DNA from: Lactobacillus sp.
GTDB lineage: Bacteria; Bacillota; Bacilli; Lactobacillales; Lactobacillaceae
Assembly (NCBI GenBank): GCA_022483245.1
Contig: JAKVNR010000001.1
Coordinates: 1,116,001 to 1,180,000 of the forward strand
DNA: 64,000 bases
Direction: 5' to 3'
Of the stretch, positions 48,479 to 59,480 are shown piece by piece. The notes under the pieces were generated by a model. It had not been told where the DNA came from and did no database searches. It saw only the letters and a list, made by a program, of their open reading frames with translations. The position numbers were made by a program, and so were the translations under genes. Every line of letters starts with the position of its first letter. Position 1 is the first letter of the stretch.

Positions 48479-49177
48479 TTAATGCATTTGATCCATGTAG
48501 CGATTCAAAGCGTGATCAACAAATTCATTGCCATAATTACCTTCATGACCTTTAGTCCAGGTAAATTCTGCCCGGGTAAATTGTTTAAGCAAGCTTGCCA
48601 TTTCTTGCCATTGGTCAGTGTTTTTCAGCGGGCCATTGCTTCGGCGCCAGCCCCGTTTTTCCCAACTTTGCAGCCAGCCCTTATTAATCGCATTTAGAAC
48701 ATACTGGGAATCCAAGGTAAACAAGAGCGGCTCATGATTTAGACCTAACTCAATCAGTTTCTTTAAAGCTTCAATCAAAGCTTTTTGTTCCATTTTGTTG
48801 TTCGTCGCGCCAAATTCACCGCCGGCTTGCCAAATTTCTTGTCCCTGGTATTGAATCAAATAAGCCCAAGCTGCTTTGTCAGTAGCTTGCACGTGGCCGC
48901 CAGCGTAAACCCCATGATTGCGGCTGCCGCCATCAGTAAAAATCTTAGCCGTATACCCACTAGTTGCAGCTGGTTTAGGCTTAGCTAGTCCAGCTGCAGG
49001 GGCACTAGGCTTAATCGGTTTGGTTTCTTCATTCCAGTTCATATAGGCTGCTGCATCGGTAACCTTGTCAAAGGATTTATATTCAGCCCCGGCAAAGCCT
49101 TTAACTTGTTTTTCAGCCGCGTCCCAAGTGCGATAAACCCCAGGAATCCGGCCTCTTTTGACTGCGTAAAGCTTCAT
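48479..49177 (-). CDS. rnhA: Ribonuclease HI with N-terminal viroplasmin-like domain
   Basis: MKLYAVKRGRIPGVYRTWDAAEKQVKGFAGAEYKSF; KIFTDGGSRNHG, TKGHEGNYGNEFVD. Confidence 0.9.
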   Translation of the reverse strand: MKLYAVKRGRIPGVYRTWDAAEKQVKGFAGAEYKSFDKVTDAAAYMNWNEETKPIKPSAPAAGLAKPKPAATSGYTAKIFTDGGSRNHGVYAGGHVQATDKAAWAYLIQYQGQEIWQAGGEFGATNNKMEQKALIEALKKLIELGLNHEPLLFTLDSQYVLNAINKGWLQSWEKRGWRRSNGPLKNTDQWQEMASLLKQFTRAEFTWTKGHEGNYGNEFVDHALNRYMDQMH

Positions 49178-49240
49178 CTGCAGTCCCGCCTTTCTTTAGA
49201 TATAATACAGTTAGTTGCTAATTATTATTCTAACTGATTA

Positions 49241-50158
49241 ATGAACATGTTTTTCAATCAAAAAAAATATCGCGAAGAAGTTGAACCAAAAAAATGGGCT
49301 CAAAAGATGCCTTCGCGGCGGCGGATGGTCACAATCGGCCTCATGGCATCATTTCCGCCAACGCGGCTGATTTTAGAAGCTCATGGCAAGCGCATCCTCA
49401 ATGAAGCTACTATTGAACCCAGCTCAACTGAGCAAGAACCAATTTTATATTTACACGGTTTCCGTGGTGGAGACTATACTACCAACTGCATGGTAGCTAG
49501 TGCCTTATCTGCTAAAGGCAGTCGTAAGTTTTTAAAAGTTGTCGCTGATTTATGGGGCAATGTTAAACTAACCGGCACTTGGACTGGCGATAAGCATCCC
49601 ATTGTCCAAGTGGTTTTTAAGTATCGCATTGTGGGCACAAAGGGGATTTGCTACTATTTGCGCTGGCTATTGCCTTTGCTTAGTTCAGCTTTGAATTTTA
49701 AAAAGTATGACGTCGTTGCCCACTCACTGGCTGCACCCTGTATCGTCAAAACAGCGATGAAAATGGCTAATCACCGCGATTTTCCGCAGCTTGACCGCTG
49801 CGCGATGATTGCTGGGCCGTTTGACGGCGTTATGTATTTAGGCGACATCCCTAATTTAAACCAATTTGATATTAACGGCCGCCCATGGCTAATGAGCCCG
49901 TATTATTTATACTTTTTGTGCCACCGCAAACGCGTTAGCCAAACGGCGTTTCTTAATATTTATGGCAATATCTTAGACGAAACTAACAGCGACAAGTTTA
50001 TCTCTGTCGTTTCTGCGCGGTCAATTCGCTACGCGCTCGCCCCAGTTGTCAGATCTTTTCAAGAAGTTGAAATTTCTGGACCTGGCGCTGAACATAGCGA
50101 TATGCACGATAGTCCTTTTGTTAATCAGTTGATTAATAAATTTCTTGGTTTAAGTTAA
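49241..50158 (+). CDS. Alpha/beta hydrolase, DUF915-like
   Basis: PILYLHGFRGGDYTTNCMV...YDVVAHSLAA. Confidence 0.75.
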   Translation: MNMFFNQKKYREEVEPKKWAQKMPSRRRMVTIGLMASFPPTRLILEAHGKRILNEATIEPSSTEQEPILYLHGFRGGDYTTNCMVASALSAKGSRKFLKVVADLWGNVKLTGTWTGDKHPIVQVVFKYRIVGTKGICYYLRWLLPLLSSALNFKKYDVVAHSLAAPCIVKTAMKMANHRDFPQLDRCAMIAGPFDGVMYLGDIPNLNQFDINGRPWLMSPYYLYFLCHRKRVSQTAFLNIYGNILDETNSDKFISVVSARSIRYALAPVVRSFQEVEISGPGAEHSDMHDSPFVNQLINKFLGLS

Positions 50159-50182
50159 ATTAAATTCTGACAGAAAGTAGGT

Positions 50183-51646
50183 TTGGCTGTGGCCTGGCTT
50201 CATTCACTTTGGAAAATAATTTTATTTGTTAATACCATCTTAGCTCTGTACGTCGTTTTCCACCGGAAACGGTCAGTTGCGACGACTTGGGCCTGGCTCA
50301 TCGTGCTGCTGATTTTCCCGGTCGTTGGTTTTATTTTGTACGGTTTCTTAGGGCGGGGGCTTTCACAGGAGAACCTGTTCGCCATTAACCGGCAGAACCA
50401 CATCGGCTTGCGTAAAGTGCAACGCATGATGCCAAAAGTCAGGCGCAACGTTAACGAGCTAGACACATCCGATCAAGCCCATATTTTAATCGACTATATC
50501 GACAGCCAACGCGATGCGCCTTTGTCAAAAAACAACCAGATTCAATTGTTTACTGATGGTAACGCTAAATTTAAGGCTTTATTTAAAGACATCGATGCTG
50601 CTAAAGAAACGATCAATGTGGAATATTATTCCTTCATGAATGATAAAATCGGCAATGAATTTTTAGACCACTTGATTGCCAAAGCAAAAGAAGGCATCAA
50701 AATTCGGCTGATTTATGACCCTTGGGGGTCGCCTGGTGCTAGCAAAACTTGGTTTAAGCCGCTCACGGATTTAGGCGGCGAGGTCCTGCCTTTTATTACC
50801 TCGCGCAACATGATCCGCAAGTACCGGATGAACTACCACTTGCACCGCAAGGAAGTTATTATCGACGGCCGAATTTCTTATACCGGCGGCTTTAACGTTG
50901 GTGACCAATACCTTGGCCGCAATAAAAAATTCGGCAACTGGCGCGATACGCATGTCCGAATTGTCGGTTCAGCCAGCTTGCTCCTGCAGGAACGGTTCGT
51001 CATGGACTGGAATGCTTCAGTGGTCAAACCTGAGCAAGAAATTGTCTTTGACGAGCGGTTGTTCCCGCGCCTGAGTGAAACTAAACTGCCACAAAACAGT
51101 GTTGCCACTCAAATTGTTTCAGACGGTCCGGATAAAGATGAGCCATACTTGCGTAATGGCATGATGCGGTTAATGCTACTAGCCCGCAAAACGCTCTGGA
51201 TCCAAACTCCCTATTTAGTTCCAGATGATCCAATGATTGCGACCTGGCTGATTGCTGCCCGTAGCGGTGTTGATGTCCGCATTATGATCCCTTGCATGCC
51301 AGACCACCCATTTATTTACCGGGCAACGCAGTGGTATGCTAAGCAGCTAATGTCTGAAGGCATCAAAATTTATATTTACCAAAATGGATTTTTGCATGCC
51401 AAAACCATCATGGTCGACGACAACTATGCCGTAGTCGGGTCAATGAACCAGGACTACCGCTCATATACCTTGAATTTTGAAGCGAACGCAATTTTTTACA
51501 ATAAAGGCGTGACCCGCAAAATGAAAGAAATCTTCTTGGACGATTGCCAGGAATCGATCATGATGACCCCGCAAATGGTCAATGAAATGTCGCGTTACCT
51601 GCGCTTTAAACAAAGTTTCTCGCGTCTTTTATCACCAATTTTATAA
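50183..51646 (+). CDS. cls: Cardiolipin synthase
   Basis: Two HxK(x)4D PLD motifs: LHRKEVIIDGRISYTGGFNVGDQYLGR and LHAKTIMVDDNYAVVGSMN. Confidence 0.94.
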   Translation: MAVAWLHSLWKIILFVNTILALYVVFHRKRSVATTWAWLIVLLIFPVVGFILYGFLGRGLSQENLFAINRQNHIGLRKVQRMMPKVRRNVNELDTSDQAHILIDYIDSQRDAPLSKNNQIQLFTDGNAKFKALFKDIDAAKETINVEYYSFMNDKIGNEFLDHLIAKAKEGIKIRLIYDPWGSPGASKTWFKPLTDLGGEVLPFITSRNMIRKYRMNYHLHRKEVIIDGRISYTGGFNVGDQYLGRNKKFGNWRDTHVRIVGSASLLLQERFVMDWNASVVKPEQEIVFDERLFPRLSETKLPQNSVATQIVSDGPDKDEPYLRNGMMRLMLLARKTLWIQTPYLVPDDPMIATWLIAARSGVDVRIMIPCMPDHPFIYRATQWYAKQLMSEGIKIYIYQNGFLHAKTIMVDDNYAVVGSMNQDYRSYTLNFEANAIFYNKGVTRKMKEIFLDDCQESIMMTPQMVNEMSRYLRFKQSFSRLLSPIL

Positions 51647-51690
51647 GCAAATTAAAAAGCTCTGGGTTCAATTTCCAGAGCTTTTTTGGT

Positions 51691-52164
51691 TTACATCATA
51701 GTTTGTACCTCAATAGATACGCCATGTTCTAAATGTTGTTTCAAAGCGGTGATCACATCTTCCGCCCGCTTTGAAAAGCGCAAGTAGTACGCATGCCGCT
51801 CGGTTTTAAAAATTGCCAGCACGACCGGCTTTTCAACTGGCGCAGTCACTAAGGTCACATGTTCAATCTCACGATAAGGAATTGCCCGCCGAAAATAGCC
51901 GCTAATCACTAATTTGTGCGGAGCTAAACCGCTTTGTCCATCTACTAAACTGGAAACTAAGAACAAAGCCAGCAGTACTGCTAAAAGCGGTGTCTGATCA
52001 GCAAATAAACCGGCATAAAAACCAAAGCCAATGAAAATTGCCGCCCAAATAAAGTTGGCCAAACGAAAGCGGCCAGCAAAGTCAATATTAGCTTGCCAGT
52101 ACCAGCTGTAAGCCAGGTAAGCTAAAATAAGCAGTGATAGTACGGCATAAAAAATTCCAGTCAT
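51691..52164 (-). CDS. Small membrane protein (start MTGIFYAVL)
   Basis: N-terminal TM helices, ORF 51691-52263. Confidence 0.6.
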   Translation of the reverse strand: MTGIFYAVLSLLILAYLAYSWYWQANIDFAGRFRLANFIWAAIFIGFGFYAGLFADQTPLLAVLLALFLVSSLVDGQSGLAPHKLVISGYFRRAIPYREIEHVTLVTAPVEKPVVLAIFKTERHAYYLRFSKRAEDVITALKQHLEHGVSIEVQTMM

Positions 52165-52245
52165 CTGAACCGGTCCCTTCAAAAAAACTAAATTTATTAT
52201 AGCAAGCTGGTTCATTTTTATGAATATAACAACCTGGAGGCAATT

Positions 52246-52971
52246 ATGAACGAACAAATGCAAATGCAGGCTAATGCATTACAAGTTGACTTAAAGCAAG
52301 CAAAGCACGTAGTTTTTTTGACAGGCGCAGGGGTCTCGACCCATTCGGGCATCCCTGATTACCGGTCAAAAAATGGAATTTATCATGGAATTGCTACTCC
52401 ACCTGAAAAAATCTTAAGTACCAGCTACCTGCTTCAGCAGCCTGAGCAATTTTATGATTTCGTTCAGCAAAATATGTACTTTCCAGCTGCTCAACCGAAC
52501 CCAATTCATACCTGGATTGCTAACATTTGCAATCAGCATGGCTGGCTGATTACCCAAAATGTCGATGGGCTTGATAAAAAGGCTGATAACCAGCATGTCA
52601 TCGAATTTCATGGTGATTTATACGATTTGTACTGTACTAAGTGCGGGCAAATGTTTTCTTATGAGGTATATAAGAACAGTTTTCGCCATGCTAAAGATAA
52701 CGGAATTATCCGGCCAGGAATTGTACTTTATGGTGAGCCAATTGATCAAACAAAATTATCGCAATCTGTTCAAAAAGTTGCCGAAGCTGATCTGATCATC
52801 ATCTGCGGAACTAGTTTCGTCGTTTATCCATTCGCCGGGCTGCTTGCTTATGCGTCTCCGCAGGCTAAAATTTGGGCAATTAATAAGACGCCTCTGCCAG
52901 CAACAAATAAAGTCAAACAAGTCGTGACAGACGCGCTTGATTTTATTAAACTGGTTAGTCAGACAGAATAG
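52246..52971 (+). CDS. Sir2-family NAD-dependent deacetylase
   Basis: VFLTGAGVSTHSGIPDYRSKNGIY, LITQNVDGLDKKA, CTKCG. Confidence 0.93.
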   Translation: MNEQMQMQANALQVDLKQAKHVVFLTGAGVSTHSGIPDYRSKNGIYHGIATPPEKILSTSYLLQQPEQFYDFVQQNMYFPAAQPNPIHTWIANICNQHGWLITQNVDGLDKKADNQHVIEFHGDLYDLYCTKCGQMFSYEVYKNSFRHAKDNGIIRPGIVLYGEPIDQTKLSQSVQKVAEADLIIICGTSFVVYPFAGLLAYASPQAKIWAINKTPLPATNKVKQVVTDALDFIKLVSQTE

Positions 52972-53008
52972 TGTATAATTTAGGTAATTACGGGCAAAGG
53001 AGGCAACA

Positions 53009-53527
53009 ATGAATAACATTTTTTATTAAGCTCATGCTGAGATTTTTGGTACTGAAACTACCTTTATTGCCTCCCAAAATGGCCTTGTCTACTTTGGACG
53101 GTCAGACCGTGCCATGATTGCACCAGTCTTCAGCTTTTATCCGCACCACATGATGGTTCACGATCAAGCAAGATTGGAACCATATATTCAAGAATTGCAC
53201 GAATATTTAAATGGTGAACGGAAAGCTTTTGATTTACCTTTAGACTATGATGAATTTGGTACGCCGATTCAACGACTAGTTTTAGACGTCGTTCGCCGTA
53301 TTCCGTATGGGATGACGGTCACTTACACTGAAATCGCTTCTGCCATTCGTCAAGTCAACTCAGTGCGGACAGTTGCTCACGCGGTGATCCTCAACCCGAT
53401 GCCAATTTTTATTCCATGTCACCGAGTTGTATTGAACGAATCCTGCCCTGGCTGCAAGCAATTTGGAGCTGATCTTAAAAAGAAACTGCTAAAATTGGAA
53501 AGAAGCAATATGCATGCAATTTCTTAA
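53009..53527 (+). pseudogene. ogt: Methylated-DNA--[protein]-cysteine S-methyltransferase with in-frame TAA at codon 7 (53027-53029)
   Basis: MNNIFY*AHAEIFGTETTFIASQNGLVYFGRSDRAMIAPV...IPYGMTVTYTEIA...NPMPIFIPCHRVV; RBS aaaggagg before ATG 53009. Confidence 0.85.
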
Positions 53528-54284
53528 ACTTTATCAGCCTTTCTTTGAGCTCAGCAACTGGCAGCATGTGTTAACTTCAGGCAGCGACTGGATGATCATC
53601 CTCACGCTGATCTTGATGGAGTGCTTGCTTTCAGTTGATAATGCCGTAGTCTTAGCAGCACAAACACAAATTTTGCCAACAAAAAGCCAGCAGCGTAAAT
53701 CTCTCGTCTATGGATTATGGGGAGCTTACCTGTTTCGCTTTATCGTAATCGGGATTGGAACTTATTTAATCCACCTATGGGAAATCAAATTAGCGGGCGC
53801 TGCCTACTTGTTCTACCTGGCTGCCCGCTATTTCTATGACCAGCGTCACCCTAAAACTGGCTCGCAACCGGTTAAAAAAGAGCATACTCATCAAAATAAA
53901 GAGCGCCATCACGTTTTATCCTTATTTTGGCGGACGGTTATTTCAATCGAAGCCATGGATATCGTTTTTTCAATTGACTCAGTTTTGGCGTCGCTAGCCG
54001 TTTCTAGCAACCCGGTCGTCGTCTTAATTGGCGGCATGATCGGTATCTTGTGCATGCGGGGAGTGGCCGAAGTAATCATCAAATTAATGGAAATCATCCC
54101 TGAGTTGCAGACGATGGCTTATGTTCTGATTATGATTATTTCATTCAAGCTGCTCTTCTCCCTACCGCCGCTCAACTGGGAAATTCCCAACGGTGTTTTT
54201 GCCGGATTAGTTTTTGGCATTTTAGGTTTAACGATTGCTTTTCACTTCATCAGACGCAAAAAGCATGGCAAAAAAATGCTTTAA
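53514..54284 (+). CDS. TerC family membrane protein
   Basis: LILMECLLSVDNAVVLA...SIEAMDIVFSIDSVLASLAVS. Confidence 0.9.
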   Translation: MQFLKLYQPFFELSNWQHVLTSGSDWMIILTLILMECLLSVDNAVVLAAQTQILPTKSQQRKSLVYGLWGAYLFRFIVIGIGTYLIHLWEIKLAGAAYLFYLAARYFYDQRHPKTGSQPVKKEHTHQNKERHHVLSLFWRTVISIEAMDIVFSIDSVLASLAVSSNPVVVLIGGMIGILCMRGVAEVIIKLMEIIPELQTMAYVLIMIISFKLLFSLPPLNWEIPNGVFAGLVFGILGLTIAFHFIRRKKHGKKML

Positions 54285-54643
54285 TTTGATTTTTGATCAA
54301 CAAATTCTTTGAGTACAACTGCTTGGTTGTGCTCTTTATTTTTCGCTCCATACAAAAATAAAACATCGCCTTGCTGCAACGCAGTTTGAACCCGCGTTAC
54401 AAAGTCAGCGGCAGCCGGATTGACTGCTAACTCTGCTAGATATTTTTGCTTAAAGTCAGCAAATTTGGCATCATCATGGTTGAACCATTTGCGCAGCTCA
54501 GTACTTGGGCCAATTTCTTTCGCCCATAAATCAAGCTGGGCTTTAACTTTACTGATCCCGCGCGGCCAAATTCGATCGACTAAAATGCGATAGCCCGCTG
54601 GTTGCTCATGTTCATAAATTCTGATCACTTTAATCGTACCCAT
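54281..54643 (-). CDS. DUF488 family protein
   Basis: ILVDRIWPRGISKVKAQLDLWAKEIGPSTELRKWF. Confidence 0.92.
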   Translation of the reverse strand: MGTIKVIRIYEHEQPAGYRILVDRIWPRGISKVKAQLDLWAKEIGPSTELRKWFNHDDAKFADFKQKYLAELAVNPAAADFVTRVQTALQQGDVLFLYGAKNKEHNQAVVLKEFVDQKSN

Positions 54644-54678
54644 TATTTTTCCTCCATCACGATAGGACTGTCTTCACT

Positions 54679-55305
54679 ATGGATTATAAAGACTTTTTTC
54701 AAAAACGGACAACTGCTACAATTGCGCGTGATCTGCTTGGACACGCCCTCACTTTTCAAACCCCAGCTGGTAAAGTTGGCGGCTTGATCGTTGAAACAGA
54801 AGCTTATGTTGGCGTGCGTGATCGGGCAGCGCATTCTTATGGCGGTCGGCGCAGCCCGGCTAACGAGGGCCTTTACCGTGCAGGCGGAACTTTGTATATT
54901 TACGCCCAGCGGCAATATTTCTTTTTTGATGTGGCAACGCAAGCCGCTGGCACGCCGGAAGGTGTTTTAGTGCGGGCAATTGAACCAATTTGGGGTCAAG
55001 AGCTGATGCTGGCCAACCGGCATGGTAAAGGCGGCCGGCTGTTAACCAACGGCCCGGCGAAAATGATGCAGGCCTTTGGCATTACCAGCCGGAAATGGGA
55101 TTTGCACCTGTTAGCTGATTCACCATTTGAAATCGACCTGCAGCACAAACGGGCACCCAAGCAAATTCTTGCTTTGCCGCGAATTGGAGTTGTCCAAGCC
55201 GATCCAATTTGGGCTAACAAGCCGCTGCGGTTTGTCGTAGCTGGCAACCCTTATGTGTCTGATATTAAACAGCGGCAAATTGAAAAAGATCACGGTTGGG
55301 CTTGA
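54679..55305 (+). CDS. DNA-3-methyladenine glycosylase (MPG family)
   Basis: VGGLIVETEAYVGVRDRAAHSYGGRRSPANE. Confidence 0.93.
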   Translation: MDYKDFFQKRTTATIARDLLGHALTFQTPAGKVGGLIVETEAYVGVRDRAAHSYGGRRSPANEGLYRAGGTLYIYAQRQYFFFDVATQAAGTPEGVLVRAIEPIWGQELMLANRHGKGGRLLTNGPAKMMQAFGITSRKWDLHLLADSPFEIDLQHKRAPKQILALPRIGVVQADPIWANKPLRFVVAGNPYVSDIKQRQIEKDHGWA

Positions 55306-55649
55306 CATCAGCGGCGCTTCACTTTATCTTTAACCATAGTCAAATTAAACAACCCCAATGCAATAGAGGTTGCAGTTACCACTGCTAGTAGCAGAGCCCG
55401 TGCGGCTAAGACGAGACTAGTGAGGGTGATTGCCGAAATGACAGCTGCGTGCACGAGCAGGTGTTGTTGGGCTGCAGGAGAAAATTTTGCAGACTGTCCT
55501 GAGAAATCAGGGAGCGCTATATGATTTGGTATTTTTTATAAAATAGCAAAGCTAATGAACCCTAATTGTGTGAGGAAACGCAATTAGGGTTTTTAATTTG
55601 TCCTCGTTGTGTTGGCTCGTTTTGAAATAGTTTTTGGAGGTATTTCAAA

Positions 55650-57245
55650 GTGAAGTCAAAATTTAGGTGGATAGCATTACTAATTATGTTGCTGACAGGT
55701 ACAGCTTTACTGACAACCGGTCAGCCGGTACAAGCTGCTAAACAGTCAACACTAAAAATTGGGATGGAAGCTAACTACCCGCCCTACAATTGGACACAAA
55801 CTAACGCAAACAATGGTGCAGTGCCGATTGAGGGCTCACGTCAGTATGCAAATGGCTACGATGTCAAAATTGCTAAGCGAATTGGCCAACAGCTGCACCG
55901 TAAAGTTGTAGTTGTTAAAACTGAATGGGACGGCCTCTTGCCAGCTTTAACTTCTGGTAAGATTGATTTAATTATCGCCGGGATGAGCCCAACAGCGGCT
56001 CGGCGCAAAGCCATCAATTTTTCGCAGCCTTACCGGAAGTCGACTTTTGTCATCATTACCAATAAAAACAGCAAATATGCCCGCGCAAAGAAATTAAGTG
56101 ATTTTAAGGGTGCTAAATTAACTGCCCAGCAAGGTACTCTGCACTACGGTTTAATCAAGCAGCTGCCAGGTGCAAAGCGGGAAAATGCGATGCGTGATTT
56201 TTCTGCCATGCGGCAAAGCTTAACTGCTGGGACAATTAATGGCTATGTCGCAGAAGACACGGAATACGAATCATTCAAAACCGCTAATCGCAACATCACG
56301 GCCATCAATTTGAATAAAATGTCAGGTTTTCATGTCAATCCTGATGAAGCCGAAGTTTCCATTGGTGTTAAAAAAGGCAATGACCAACTATTAACAGCTG
56401 TGAACAAGGTTTTAGCAGGCATTTCTAATCATCAACGTCAACAGATGATGAGTGCGGCGGTCAAGCAGCAGCCGCAAATTAAAACTAAGCATACCAATTG
56501 GTTCATAAATATGATGCACCGCTATGGCGGCATGATTTTAGGCGGGGTTGGCATGACCATCCTGCTAGCTTTAGTCGGTACTTTAGCTGGTTTTATCATC
56601 GGACTATTAGTTTCGATCGTACGGACGATGCCGGATCCTACCAAAACCGGCAATCGCTGGCTGCTTAACTTCTGCAAATGGCTGCTGGCTGTTTATGTTG
56701 AAGTTTTCCGGGGGACGCCAATGATGGTCCAGGCAGCGGTCATTTACTATGGGATTGCGCAGTTCTGGCATGTTAATTTAAACCGGACAATCGCAGCCTT
56801 AGTGATCGTATCAATTAATACTGGCGCTTATTTAGCTGAAGTTATCCGCGGCGGCATTATTGCAACTCCGCAAGGACAATTTGAAGCAGCCAGTGCGCTG
56901 GGCATGACTCACAACCAGCAAATGTGGCACATCATTTTGCCGCAAGCAATTAAAAACTGCCTGCCTTCCATTACCAACGAATTTATCGTGAATATCAAAG
57001 ATACATCTGTCTTAAGTATTATTTCGGTTTCAGAATTATTCTTTGTCGGAACTACGATTGCCAGTCAAAGTTTCCAATTCTTCCAAACTTATTTCGTGAT
57101 TTCGATGATCTACTTAATTATGACCTTTACGATTACCCGAATTTTCAATTTGATTGAAAAGAAACTGGCCGGGAGTCGCAACTACAACTTAATGGCTAAC
57201 CAAGTTCAAGTTGGCACACCGCAAGATGGGGAGGCTAATAACTAA
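55650..57245 (+). CDS. Amino-acid ABC transporter substrate-binding/permease fusion (glutamine type)
   Basis: SBP domain [15 protein letters not shown] plus HisM-type permease [18 protein letters not shown]. Confidence 0.93.
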   Translation: MKSKFRWIALLIMLLTGTALLTTGQPVQAAKQSTLKIGMEANYPPYNWTQTNANNGAVPIEGSRQYANGYDVKIAKRIGQQLHRKVVVVKTEWDGLLPALTSGKIDLIIAGMSPTAARRKAINFSQPYRKSTFVIITNKNSKYARAKKLSDFKGAKLTAQQGTLHYGLIKQLPGAKRENAMRDFSAMRQSLTAGTINGYVAEDTEYESFKTANRNITAINLNKMSGFHVNPDEAEVSIGVKKGNDQLLTAVNKVLAGISNHQRQQMMSAAVKQQPQIKTKHTNWFINMMHRYGGMILGGVGMTILLALVGTLAGFIIGLLVSIVRTMPDPTKTGNRWLLNFCKWLLAVYVEVFRGTPMMVQAAVIYYGIAQFWHVNLNRTIAALVIVSINTGAYLAEVIRGGIIATPQGQFEAASALGMTHNQQMWHIILPQAIKNCLPSITNEFIVNIKDTSVLSIISVSELFFVGTTIASQSFQFFQTYFVISMIYLIMTFTITRIFNLIEKKLAGSRNYNLMANQVQVGTPQDGEANN

Positions 57246-57991
57246 TGACTGATGAAATTTTACGTTTGCAGCATTTGCAAAAATCATACGGCGACCACCA
57301 GGTTTTGCGTGATATCTCTTTTGGCATCAAACAAGGTGAAATCACTACCATTATTGGACCTTCAGGTGGCGGCAAATCCACTACCCTGCGCTGCATCAAT
57401 TTATTAGAGCAGCCAACTGGTGGTGAGATCGAGGTTCACGGCGAGAATATTTTAGCAGCTGGCTATAACCTCAATGCTTACCGGGCTAAAGTAGGCATGG
57501 TATTTCAGCAATTTGATCTGTTTGAAAATAAAAATGTCCTGCAAAACTGCATGATTGGTCAAGAATTAGTTCTTAAACGCTCAAAAGCTGAAGCTAAACA
57601 AATTGCCATGCACAACTTAGAAGAAGTCGGCATGGCGCCATTTATCAATGCTACCCCGCAGCAGTTATCCGGCGGCCAGCAGCAGCGCGTGGCGATTGCC
57701 CGGGCAATTTCAATGAATCCAGAAGTATTGCTCTTTGATGAACCAACGAGTGCGCTCGATCCAGAAATGGTTGGCGAGGTGTTAGCAGTCATGAAGAAAT
57801 TGGCGGAGACCGGTCTAACGATGGTGATTGTGACGCACGAAATTGGTTTTGCAAAAAGTATTTCTGACCGCATCTTGTTTATTGCGGACGGTGTAATTGC
57901 TGAGCAAGGCACACCAGCAGAAATTCTGGATCATCCCCAGAATGAAAAAACACAGAAATTTTTGCATAACTTTAGACAAAATGCCTTTTAG
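57245..57991 (+). CDS. Amino-acid ABC transporter ATP-binding protein
   Basis: [38 protein letters not shown]. Confidence 0.95.
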   Translation: MTDEILRLQHLQKSYGDHQVLRDISFGIKQGEITTIIGPSGGGKSTTLRCINLLEQPTGGEIEVHGENILAAGYNLNAYRAKVGMVFQQFDLFENKNVLQNCMIGQELVLKRSKAEAKQIAMHNLEEVGMAPFINATPQQLSGGQQQRVAIARAISMNPEVLLFDEPTSALDPEMVGEVLAVMKKLAETGLTMVIVTHEIGFAKSISDRILFIADGVIAEQGTPAEILDHPQNEKTQKFLHNFRQNAF

Positions 57992-58032
57992 GCAAATAAA
58001 AAAGCGTTCCTTAGGGAACGCTTTTTTACTTT

Positions 58033-59400
58033 CTAAATATAATTTTTCCGCCGTCTAATTAAATGCAAGATAACGCCAATAACCAATCCAACTGCCATTG
58101 GCATCACCCAAGATAGCCCAACATTGGCTAGTGGTAAATACGTTAACCGTATCTGAGCAACGGCTTTCCCAAATGCACTTTGACTGACAACAGCTGGCAT
58201 TGACACAATCAAGTCTAAAATTGCTGGCATCAATGTAAACACCATTGTCACCAGATAAACTACCCGGTCCCGCTTAAATAATGGCGAAAAGACTGACAAG
58301 ATGATTAGACCAATCGCAAGCGGATACATAAACATCAGCACTGGCAAGGACCAGCGAATAATTTTTTCCAGCCCGATATTAGCTGTCAAAAATGAAGCAA
58401 AACAAGAAACCGCTAGCCACTGGTGATAATTCAAAATCGGAAAATGTTTTTGGAAATCTTCCGAAAAAGCAGCGACTAAACCGACCGCCGTTGTTAAACA
58501 GGTCACTGTCATTAAAACGGCTAGAACAGCCTGTCCCCACATACCAGCATATGCCTGCACGACTTGTGAAAAGACCACGCCGCCATCGGCACTAGCCTTG
58601 AACTGCCCTAGCGACATCGCCCCGACAATCGTCAGCAGCAAATAAATCAGGCCGACCAATAACATGGCCAGCGCACCTGATTTAGCAGTAATCACTGCGA
58701 TTCGTTTATTGCCGCGCTGGCCCAAGCTGCGAATGGCAGTCACGATTGCTACCCCGAAGGCTAAACCGGCCAGAGCATCCATCGTGTTGTACCCTTCCAA
58801 AAATCCTTGCGTGAGAGCTCTATGTGCATAAATTTTAGCAGTTGGCGCAAAGTTAGCCGGATTACCCAACGGCCGGCAAAAGGCCACAACGAATACCAGC
58901 AAGAGCAAAATTAAAAAGACCGGATTTAAAATTTTGCCTAGTTTGGACAAAATATCGCTTTGGTTATAAGCCACCCAAAAAGTCAGCACAAAGAAAATTG
59001 CTGAAAAGGCTAGCAAGCCAAACTGCTGCATATTTTTCGGTAAAAATGGCGCAATTCCGACTGTAAATGAAACCGTCGCCGTCCGCGGGGTACCAAATAA
59101 AGGACCGATCGTCGCATGAATTAGTATCAAAAAAATTGTGGCGCATATGCTCCCTAGCGGCAGACAAACTTCATAGAAGCTGCGTGAGCGGGTGATCGCA
59201 ATTGCCAGCACCGATAGCAGCGGTAAAACCACCCCAGTCACGATAAAACCGATGACAGCTTGCGGCCAATTGCGGCCTGCTAATTGACCCAAATGGAGAG
59301 GAAAAATTAAGTTGCCCGCGCCAAAGAACAGGGCAAAAATCATGGAAGCAATGACCAAATAGTCCCTGACTTTCATTTTTGGATTATCTGTTTGCATCAC
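58033..59400 (-). CDS. brnQ: Branched-chain amino acid transport system II carrier protein
   Basis: ALFFGAGNLIFPLHLGQLAG...VGLVAAFSEDFQKHFP. Confidence 0.93.
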   Translation of the reverse strand: MMQTDNPKMKVRDYLVIASMIFALFFGAGNLIFPLHLGQLAGRNWPQAVIGFIVTGVVLPLLSVLAIAITRSRSFYEVCLPLGSICATIFLILIHATIGPLFGTPRTATVSFTVGIAPFLPKNMQQFGLLAFSAIFFVLTFWVAYNQSDILSKLGKILNPVFLILLLLVFVVAFCRPLGNPANFAPTAKIYAHRALTQGFLEGYNTMDALAGLAFGVAIVTAIRSLGQRGNKRIAVITAKSGALAMLLVGLIYLLLTIVGAMSLGQFKASADGGVVFSQVVQAYAGMWGQAVLAVLMTVTCLTTAVGLVAAFSEDFQKHFPILNYHQWLAVSCFASFLTANIGLEKIIRWSLPVLMFMYPLAIGLIILSVFSPLFKRDRVVYLVTMVFTLMPAILDLIVSMPAVVSQSAFGKAVAQIRLTYLPLANVGLSWVMPMAVGLVIGVILHLIRRRKNYI

Positions 59401-59480
59401 AAAAATTCCCCCTCAACTGATAAGTTGTAAAGATTTTAACGAAATTTTTGCCAAAAAACTAGCAAAATATTAAAAACTAA

